A program made the position numbers and the translations under genes. From Ignavibacteriaceae bacterium (GTDB lineage: Bacteria; Bacteroidota; Ignavibacteria; Ignavibacteriales; Ignavibacteriaceae), in the NCBI GenBank assembly GCA_025455085.1, contig JALONF010000058.1, forward strand, positions 1 through 9,042: a DNA stretch of 9,042 nucleotides, written 5' to 3'. Within the stretch, counting starts at the first letter, position 1. Each line of letters begins with the position of its first letter. Positions 1 to 5,610 of the stretch are shown here, in pieces. A model generated the notes under the pieces. That model was not told where the DNA came from. It ran no database searches and saw only the letters and a list, made by a program, of their open reading frames with translations.

Positions 1-1
1 G

Positions 2-1660
2 ACTGCTAATGAAGCAGCTATAAAAACAAACGGACACGAACCTAGTTATCTCAAATATAAAGGGAAACATTCTGGCATATTAGGCTGGATTCTTTCAACC
101 GATCATAAGAGAATTGGAATACTTTATCTTATTTCTCTTTCATTATTCTTCCTTGTCGGTGTTACATTCGGCTTTTTAATGCGTTTGGAATTGATCTCCC
201 CCGGAAGAACAATAATGGATGCGCAGACTTATAACTCCTTCTTCACACTTCACGGAGTTATAATGATTTTTCTTTTTGTTGTTCCAGGCATTCCGGCAGT
301 ATTTGGGAATTTTGTATTACCAATTCTGATCGGCGCAAAAGACGTTGCTTTTCCAAGGATCAATCTTATGTCATGGTATATGTATGTAATCGGAGGATTG
401 CTAGCGGTTACTGCCATACTTCTTCCCGGTGGTCCTGCAGATACCGGATGGACATTCTATGTTCCTTACGCTGTTAGAACAAACACAAACGTAATAGTTG
501 CTTTACTGGCGGCTTTTATTCTTGGATTCTCATCAATCTTAACGGGTTTAAATTTCGTTACAACTGTTCACCGATTGAGAGCACCCGGTATGACCTGGTT
601 CAAGATGCCTCTTTCAATCTGGTCACTCTATTCAACAGCGTGGGTTCAGGTTTTGGCAACACCAATCATAGGAATTACTTTGTTACTGGTTGCTGTAGAG
701 AGATGGTTTGGTGTTGGTATTTTTGATCCGGCACTTGGTGGCGATCCTGTTTTATATCAGCATCTGTTCTGGATATATTCTCACCCGGCAGTTTATATAA
801 TGATCTTGCCTGCGATGGGTGTTGTATCAGAAATCATTCCTGTATTTGCAAGACGTACTATCTTTGGCTATAAGTTTATAGCTTTCTCAAGTATTGCGAT
901 TGCTCTGTTCGGTTCGCTTGTTTGGGCTCATCATATGTTTACGGTCGGAATGAGTGATACAGGACAATTTATCTTTTCACTTTTAACAATGCTTGTCGCT
1001 ATTCCAAGTGCAATCAAAGTATTTAACTGGGTTGCTACATTATATAAAGGCTCAATTGATCTCGAAACGCCATTGCTTTTTGTTCTCGCATTTATTTTTC
1101 TATTTACCATTGGCGGACTTACAGGCGTAATGCAGGGTGTATTATCAATTGATATTCAAATTCATGATACATCGTTCATCGTCGCGCACTTCCACTATGT
1201 AATGTTTGGCGGAACAGGCTTTGGATTTTTTGCTGCACTGCATTATTGGTTCCCGAAAATGTTTGGCAGAATGTATAACAAAAAGCTTTCTAAAACTTAC
1301 TTCTGGTTTTTATTTATTGGATTTAATGTGCTTTATTTCCCGATGTTCATTATGGGCTGGTTAGGAATGCCGAGAAGATATTATGATTATTTACCGGAGT
1401 TTCATTCTTACCATCTAATGTCAACCATTGGTTCCTGGATTTTGGTTGCAGGTGTTCTGTTGATGGTTTATAATATGTACCACTCTGTTAGAAAAGGAAA
1501 ACTAGTTACTGAAAAGAATATCTGGGGTGGCGAAACATTAGAATGGCAGATTGATACGCCCCCGATTCACGAAAACTTTTATAATATTCCTGTTGTTGAA
1601 ACCGATCCTTATCAATATAAAATGAATGAAGAGAAACTAGATAAAGAGGTGGTTAGTTGA
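2..1660 (+). CDS. ctaD: Cytochrome c oxidase subunit I, A2-type (5' partial)
   Basis: This is the catalytic subunit of an aa3-type haem-copper oxygen reductase in the cytoplasmic membrane; it reduces O2 to water and pumps protons. The reading frame is open to the left edge and already carries the family N-terminus (LSTDHKRIG, about residue 32 of the 552 visible), so an apparent ATG at 179 is internal and only a few residues are missing. Visible ligands, numbered from the first full codon: haem a His84 (FTLHG) and His398, CuB His261, His310 and His311, haem a3 His396 (VAHFHY), and Tyr265 for the His-Tyr crosslink. K-channel Lys339 (SAIK) is present, and the D-channel entry Asp and its Asn seven residues later are kept (GAKDVAFPRIN). 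The D-channel Glu of GHPEVY is replaced: the motif here is YSHPAVY, the hallmark of A2-type enzymes such as that of Rhodothermus marinus. It overlaps the subunit III gene by 4 bases. Confidence 0.97.
   Translation, partial: TANEAAIKTNGHEPSYLKYKGKHSGILGWILSTDHKRIGILYLISLSLFFLVGVTFGFLMRLELISPGRTIMDAQTYNSFFTLHGVIMIFLFVVPGIPAVFGNFVLPILIGAKDVAFPRINLMSWYMYVIGGLLAVTAILLPGGPADTGWTFYVPYAVRTNTNVIVALLAAFILGFSSILTGLNFVTTVHRLRAPGMTWFKMPLSIWSLYSTAWVQVLATPIIGITLLLVAVERWFGVGIFDPALGGDPVLYQHLFWIYSHPAVYIMILPAMGVVSEIIPVFARRTIFGYKFIAFSSIAIALFGSLVWAHHMFTVGMSDTGQFIFSLLTMLVAIPSAIKVFNWVATLYKGSIDLETPLLFVLAFIFLFTIGGLTGVMQGVLSIDIQIHDTSFIVAHFHYVMFGGTGFGFFAALHYWFPKMFGRMYNKKLSKTYFWFLFIGFNVLYFPMFIMGWLGMPRRYYDYLPEFHSYHLMSTIGSWILVAGVLLMVYNMYHSVRKGKLVTEKNIWGGETLEWQIDTPPIHENFYNIPVVETDPYQYKMNEEKLDKEVVS
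1645..1652 (+). promoter_or_regulatory. Ribosome binding site for ctaE, supports a TTG start
   Basis: AGAGGTGG lies inside the last codons of ctaD. Its GAGGT core ends 6 bases before the TTG at 1657. The next in-frame ATG (1717) would remove the N-terminal 20 residues and begin just at the first membrane helix, so this site favours the TTG start and a translationally coupled TTGA stop/start overlap. Confidence 0.7.
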
Positions 1661-2280
1661 GTTCGACTGAACATATTGCCGGAACACACGTTCACAGGGA
1701 TGATGTCGGTTCCCGTATGGGAATGTGGCTTTTCCTTTTTACTGAACTTATACTCTTTGGTGGCATGTTCCTTCTTTATTCAGTTTACAGATTTCAATAT
1801 GCAGATGAATTCCATCTTGCTGCTAAAGAATTAAATACTATAATGGGTGCATTTAACACTGCTGTACTGCTTACCAGCAGCTTGACGATGGTGCTGGCGA
1901 TCATTGCTATTCAGAGAGATCAGAAAGCCTTATCAATTCTTTTGCAGGTGATTACAATTTTCCTTGCACTTTTCTTTTTAGTTAATAAATATTTTGAATG
2001 GACAGCAAAGTTTCATCATGGAATTTATCCCGGCAGCGAGCAACTTCTATCCAAAAGTTCAGGTGAAATTTTATTTTTTGGATTGTATTATGTAATGACC
2101 GGACTTCATGGTATTCACGTTATAGTTGGTATGTTTTTAATTGCTGTGATGACACGAATGACCAGAAAAGATATTATCACAAAAGACAGCTATGTCAGAC
2201 TTGAAAATGCTGGTTTGTACTGGCATCTGGTTGATATCATCTGGATATTCCTTTTCCCTTTATTCTATCTGATCACATAA
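1657..2280 (+). CDS. ctaE: Cytochrome c oxidase subunit III
   Basis: Membrane subunit III of the aa3 oxidase, thought in the family to stabilise subunit I and support proton uptake through the D-channel; it carries no redox centre. The 207-residue protein has about five hydrophobic helices (roughly 22-44, 65-86, 93-112, 139-166, 187-206), the short form of the family that lacks the two first helices of the mitochondrial type. Family motifs are clear: RMGMWLFLFTE near residues 20-30 with the conserved Glu30, FNTAVLLTSS at 66-75, GLHGIHVIVG at 149-158 and a C-terminal YWHLVDIIWIFLFPL. The start is TTG, chosen because of a good ribosome binding site and because it overlaps the ctaD stop as TTGA. 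The ctaF ribosome binding site overlaps its own stop codon, so the genes are tightly coupled. Confidence 0.95.
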   Translation: MSSTEHIAGTHVHRDDVGSRMGMWLFLFTELILFGGMFLLYSVYRFQYADEFHLAAKELNTIMGAFNTAVLLTSSLTMVLAIIAIQRDQKALSILLQVITIFLALFFLVNKYFEWTAKFHHGIYPGSEQLLSKSSGEILFFGLYYVMTGLHGIHVIVGMFLIAVMTRMTRKDIITKDSYVRLENAGLYWHLVDIIWIFLFPLFYLIT

Positions 2281-2289
2281 GGAAGCAAA

Positions 2290-2583
2290 ATGCAAATACA
2301 CGATAAACCACATCAACATTCACACAGCTATGGAGCTTATATTCTGGTATGGCTGGCATTGATGGCACTTACCGCAATTACAGTTGCCGTAGCCGGAATG
2401 GATATCGGTAGGTTTACTGTCGCAACAGCTTTAATCATTGCTTCGTTTAAAGCTTATCTTGTGCTGACAGTCTTTATGCATTTGAGAAGTGAGACCAAAT
2501 CGTTTGTCATATTTGTAATAGTTGCTTTATTGTTCCTGGGTATTTCGTTTGTGTTATTATTCTCTGATTACTCTTTCCACTGA
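2290..2583 (+). CDS. ctaF: Cytochrome c oxidase subunit IV (prokaryotic, COX4_pro type)
   Basis: Small accessory subunit of the bacterial aa3/caa3 oxidase. The 97-residue product has three predicted membrane helices (about 15-36, 42-64, 70-91) and the signature of the family at 54-66, KAYLVLTVFMHLR, in the second helix. The N-terminus is short and His-rich (His4, His8, His10, His12), with no recognised motif. Length is normal for the family. The ATG is preceded by AAGGAAG at 2279-2285, overlapping the stop codon of ctaE, at a 6-base spacing from the AAGGA core. It sits between subunits III and II; the family call is firm, a detailed role is not known from the sequence. Confidence 0.9.
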   Translation: MQIHDKPHQHSHSYGAYILVWLALMALTAITVAVAGMDIGRFTVATALIIASFKAYLVLTVFMHLRSETKSFVIFVIVALLFLGISFVLLFSDYSFH

Positions 2584-2594
2584 GGATTTTAAGA

Positions 2595-3242
2595 ATGTTT
2601 GATGATGTATCAAATTTTGTAAACTCTGTTGACGGAACTTTTCTCTTTACTCTGATTGTTTCGGTCTTCTTTCTTGTACTGATTACAGCACTGATGATAT
2701 TTTTCGTTATTAAGTACAGCAGGAAAAGAAATCCTAAAGGAACAAACATTCACGGTAACATGTTTCTGGAGATTGCCTGGACAGGTATTCCAACCATTCT
2801 GGTTCTTATTATGTTCTGGTACGGCTGGCAGGGTTATAAGGAGATGGTAAATGTACCTGAAAATGCTATGCCGATAGATGTGACTGCTCAAATGTGGAAG
2901 TGGAGTTTTAAATACGAAGATGGAAAGACCACTGATTCGCTTTATGTTCCGGTGAATACTCCAATTAAGCTAACCCTTCATTCAAATGACGTTAACCACT
3001 CTTTCTTTATTCCAGCATTCAGATTAAAGAAAGATGTGTTCCCAAACAGAGAAAGAGTTGCGTGGTTCATTGCAAAAGAAACAGGAGAATATGATATCGC
3101 CTGCACTGAATACTGCGGCCTGAATCATTCTTACATGTATTCGAAAATTTTTGTACTGCCTGAAGAGGAGTTCAAAGACTGGTTGTATGGAATGAGCGAT
3201 GAAGAATTGAAGATGCTTGAAGAGATGACAAAGGATAATTAA
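2595..3242 (+). CDS. ctaC: Cytochrome c oxidase subunit II with CuA site, no fused cytochrome c
   Basis: Subunit II takes electrons from cytochrome c into its binuclear CuA centre and passes them to haem a of subunit I. The 215-residue protein has two N-terminal membrane helices (about 16-40 and 60-80) and a periplasmic cupredoxin domain. All CuA ligands are present with the standard spacing: His135 (DVNHSF), Cys170, Glu172 (backbone carbonyl), Cys174, His178 and Met181. Trp101 (MWKW) matches the electron-entry Trp, and Glu59 (LEIAWTGIP) matches the Glu at the K-channel mouth. It stops shortly after the CuA domain, so unlike caa3 subunit II it has no CxxCH extension. There is no obvious cleavable signal peptide or lipobox. 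GAGGA at 2582-2586 precedes the ATG by 8 bases and overlaps the ctaF stop. Its place after subunits I, III and IV is unusual, since ctaC usually precedes ctaD. Confidence 0.97.
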   Translation: MFDDVSNFVNSVDGTFLFTLIVSVFFLVLITALMIFFVIKYSRKRNPKGTNIHGNMFLEIAWTGIPTILVLIMFWYGWQGYKEMVNVPENAMPIDVTAQMWKWSFKYEDGKTTDSLYVPVNTPIKLTLHSNDVNHSFFIPAFRLKKDVFPNRERVAWFIAKETGEYDIACTEYCGLNHSYMYSKIFVLPEEEFKDWLYGMSDEELKMLEEMTKDN

Positions 3243-3258
3243 ATACCGATCAGTTAAA

Positions 3259-4122
3259 TTGAAAGAAAATATTAAAATATTTTTTGAGTTGACGAAGGTA
3301 AAGATCACTTCATTCGTTACAGTTACTACCGCATTCGGATATATAACTGCAAGCGGTAAAATAGATTTGATGATACTTCCTGTATTGTTCGGAGTACTTC
3401 TACTCGCATTTGGATCTGCATCCTTAAATCATTTCCAGGAAAAAGATTTTGACTCGAAGATGAGTCGTACAAAAGGAAGACCGATTCCTTCGGGAAGAAT
3501 TTCATCAGTTAATGTATTGAAAATATCATTGGTTCTAATTTTACTTGGGTCGATAATTCTAATTCTTTGGACTAATTTTTTAGCCCTTGGCCTTGGATTA
3601 CTAAATCTTGTCTGGTATAATTTTATTTACACACTACTCAAAAGAAAATCTCCATTTGCAATCGTTCCCGGTTCTTTGGTTGGGGCAATTCCACCGGTAA
3701 TCGGTTGGGTGGCTGCAGGCGGCTCATTAGTGGATCCTCAGATAGTCATAGTTGCATTTTTCTTCTTCATCTGGCAGATACCGCATTTCTGGCTTCTGCT
3801 TTTAGTAATGGATAGTGATTATCAGCAAGCAGGGTTTCCAACACTTACACAGATTTTTAATCACAGTCAACTATCGAGGATAACTTTTATCTGGATAATA
3901 TCAACTGCAGTCACCGGATTGATGATTCCTCTATTTGGTATGGTCACAGAATTATGGATAAACCTTGGATTATTTTTAAGCGGGGGATTACTTACCTGGA
4001 AAGCTTTCGATCTGTTAGTTGAGAAAAAAGATTTTTCAGCTTTTAGATTAAACTTCAGATATATAAACTACTTTGCCTTGTTTGTAGTAGTTCTTATTTC
4101 GATAGATAAACTAATTTTATAA
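3259..4122 (+). CDS. ctaB: Protohaem IX farnesyltransferase (haem O synthase)
   Basis: A UbiA-superfamily polyprenyltransferase in the membrane that adds a farnesyl group to haem b, giving haem O, the precursor of the haem A used by this oxidase. The 287-residue length and strongly hydrophobic profile fit. The first prenyl-diphosphate/Mg motif is at 57-75 (N57, E61, D65, then MSRT and GRP); E61 stands where the NxxxDxxxD consensus has its first Asp, a conservative change. Further signatures are YTLLKRKSPFAIVPG at 124-138, GAIPPVIGW at 142-150, WQIPHFW at 172-178 and DSDYQQAGFP at 185-194. Translation appears to start at TTG 3259; no in-frame ATG is available upstream and no clear ribosome binding site is seen, so the start is less sure than the gene. 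No ctaA (haem A synthase) is present in the window. Confidence 0.95.
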   Translation: MKENIKIFFELTKVKITSFVTVTTAFGYITASGKIDLMILPVLFGVLLLAFGSASLNHFQEKDFDSKMSRTKGRPIPSGRISSVNVLKISLVLILLGSIILILWTNFLALGLGLLNLVWYNFIYTLLKRKSPFAIVPGSLVGAIPPVIGWVAAGGSLVDPQIVIVAFFFFIWQIPHFWLLLLVMDSDYQQAGFPTLTQIFNHSQLSRITFIWIISTAVTGLMIPLFGMVTELWINLGLFLSGGLLTWKAFDLLVEKKDFSAFRLNFRYINYFALFVVVLISIDKLIL

Positions 4123-4137
4123 ACAAATAAAGTTCAA

Positions 4138-5484
4138 ATGGAATTTCTAAATAATTTCGTTTTACATCAGTCAGCCGAACACATAGAGCTTTTGCATTAT
4201 ATGCTCTTAATCGTTTTGTTCATTTTTATTCCGTTTACGTGTATAGTGTTCGGCGGGATTTTCCTATCAGTTTATTATAAGAATAAAGCAAATAAACACA
4301 ACAATAATTTTTATCTGAGACTTTCTAAAGACGTTGCAGAGATAACCACAATTAATAAAAGTGCCGGATTTATATTTGGAGTTGTTCCTCTTCTGACAGC
4401 AATTTTAATTTACTCTCAGCTTCTTCATAATTCAGAGGTGACAAATTTAAACTATCTTGGATTAGCACTCGTCTTTATTATAGTTTCATTTGTATTTATT
4501 TACAGCTACAGATATTCGCTTTCATTCAATAGAATTTTCGGATCGCTTTCAAACAAAAGCATTACTGATCCGCTAATAATCGAAGATGTAAATAAATTGA
4601 GTGATGAAAGCAATAGGATCAGTCAGAAGGCAGGTATTTTCGGTTTGTTATTCCTTTTTCTTGGAATGTGGTTTTTTATTACGGCCGTAACCATACCATC
4701 CATCTACTCAAGCTGGAATGTTGAAAGTTTTGTTGGCGGTTTATTCTTCTGGAAAGTTTTATCACGATTTATATATTGCATCTTTTTTGCTCTAGCCTTA
4801 TCTGGCGGAATGGTACTCTTCATCTTCCTGGAAGATGAAAAGAAGAAGCATTTTAATGATGAAGAGTATTCTGTATTTGTAAAACAGAAGATTTTAAGAG
4901 TCACTTTTTTCTCTTCAGTGTTTATACCTCTTTTCGCTTTAATTAACTTATTTGGTTTACCGGCAACTGCTCTCACTGGAACAGTTTTTACCTATTCTAT
5001 TATTTCTTTAGCACTTTTATTTTTAGGATATCATTTCCTGTTCCTTTTAACCAAAGAAATAAAAGGTACAACCGCAGCCCTTTTATTTTTCACTTTAGTC
5101 TTCTCCATCGCTGCTTTTATTATAAGTGATCAAAAGGCAATGGCAACTTCTACTCAGGTTCATAGCGCAATGTTGAGTGCAGAGTTTGATAAATATCTTG
5201 CTGAATTAAAAGGTGAAGGTAAAACTATAGCAATCAATGCTGCAGAAATTTACCAGGTAAAGTGTGCTTCCTGCCATAAATGGGATCAAAAGTTAGTTGG
5301 CCCTGCACATCTTGAAGTGCTTCCAAAATATGTTGGTAAAGAGGCTCAGCTTGTTGCATTCATCCGCAATCCGGTAAAGGTTGACCCCGCTTATCCTCCG
5401 ATGCCGAATCCGGGATTAAAACCGAATGAAGCGGATGCCATCGCAAAATATTTGCTGGAGACTTACAACGAAAAGAATAAATAA
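4138..5484 (+). CDS. Multi-helix membrane protein with C-terminal cytochrome c domain, possibly CydA-like
   Basis: I do not recognise this 448-residue protein as a named family. It has about eight hydrophobic helices (roughly 19-47, 75-96, 104-127, 164-188, 203-232, 255-275, 279-305, 310-332) followed by a mono-haem cytochrome c domain at about 360-448. That domain has CASCH at 376-380 and Met422 (PPMPNPG) as the likely second axial ligand; it should face the periplasm. Membrane-associated histidines are His20 at the start of helix 1, His97 after helix 2 and His299 in helix 7. The helix pattern and stretches in helices 1, 2, 4 and 5 recall the first eight helices of CydA of cytochrome bd oxidases, but the Q-loop and GRxPW motif are missing, so this is a weak homology proposal. 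It lies 15 bases after ctaB. A role in passing electrons to CuA is inferred from context, since subunit II has no haem c. No strong ribosome binding site is seen before the ATG. Confidence 0.8.
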   Translation: MEFLNNFVLHQSAEHIELLHYMLLIVLFIFIPFTCIVFGGIFLSVYYKNKANKHNNNFYLRLSKDVAEITTINKSAGFIFGVVPLLTAILIYSQLLHNSEVTNLNYLGLALVFIIVSFVFIYSYRYSLSFNRIFGSLSNKSITDPLIIEDVNKLSDESNRISQKAGIFGLLFLFLGMWFFITAVTIPSIYSSWNVESFVGGLFFWKVLSRFIYCIFFALALSGGMVLFIFLEDEKKKHFNDEEYSVFVKQKILRVTFFSSVFIPLFALINLFGLPATALTGTVFTYSIISLALLFLGYHFLFLLTKEIKGTTAALLFFTLVFSIAAFIISDQKAMATSTQVHSAMLSAEFDKYLAELKGEGKTIAINAAEIYQVKCASCHKWDQKLVGPAHLEVLPKYVGKEAQLVAFIRNPVKVDPAYPPMPNPGLKPNEADAIAKYLLETYNEKNK

Positions 5485-5526
5485 TCCTTTCGCCCAAATG
5501 TCGCTTCTTTGCATCCGCTTTTTTGT
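5429..5526 (+). terminator. Candidate long-range inverted repeat plus T run at the end of the oxidase cluster
   Basis: AAGCGGATGC at 5429-5438, inside the 3' end of the membrane cytochrome c gene, is perfectly complementary to GCATCCGCTT at 5511-5520, and the second arm runs into a T tract (5519-5524). The 72-base loop is far longer than in a typical intrinsic terminator; a small hairpin (GCAAA/TTTGC at 5443-5455) lies inside it. It could end the operon transcript or protect its 3' end, but chance is possible. Confidence 0.35.
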
Positions 5527-5598
5527 AAGGGGAGCAATATAGATTGAATAATAATTCCCTAATCATTAACTTCGTAAAAATTTTAACAATAATAATTG

Positions 5599-5603
5599 AA
5601 GGA
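5599..5603 (+). promoter_or_regulatory. Ribosome binding site that sets the start at ATG 5611
   Basis: AAGGA lies 7 bases before ATG 5611. A longer in-frame start at TTG 5596 would place this site inside the coding region and add five charged residues in front of the signal peptide, so the ATG is preferred. Confidence 0.75.
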
Positions 5604-5610
5604 TAGAGAT

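Noticed and set aside
179..1660. ATG 179 as the start of subunit I
   Set aside because: The same frame is open to the left edge and carries the conserved LSTDHKRIG segment and first helix, so this ATG is internal.
2507..3308. Antisense reading frames over subunits IV and II (2507-2749, 2610-2891, 3024-3308 on the minus strand)
   Set aside because: They lie entirely opposite strongly recognised coding regions, overlap one another and show no family motif.
4138..5484. Calling the membrane cytochrome gene a bona fide cytochrome bd oxidase subunit I
   Set aside because: The Q-loop, GRxPW motif and the acidic residues of helix 3 are not visible, so only a distant relationship is proposed.
4704..5566. 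Antisense reading frames over the membrane cytochrome gene (4704-4976 and 5360-5566, minus strand)
   Set aside because: No recognisable domain or ribosome binding context; the sense frame has a clear CxxCH domain.
5544..5572. TTGAAT ... TAACTT as a sigma-70-like promoter for the secreted protein gene
   Set aside because: Spacing is right at 17 bases but the -10 matches only three of six consensus positions in very AT-rich DNA; no TAnnTTTG-type element was found either.
5596..5610. TTG 5596 as the start of the large secreted protein
   Set aside because: It would put the AAGGA ribosome binding site inside the gene and place KDRD before the signal peptide; ATG 5611 is correctly spaced.
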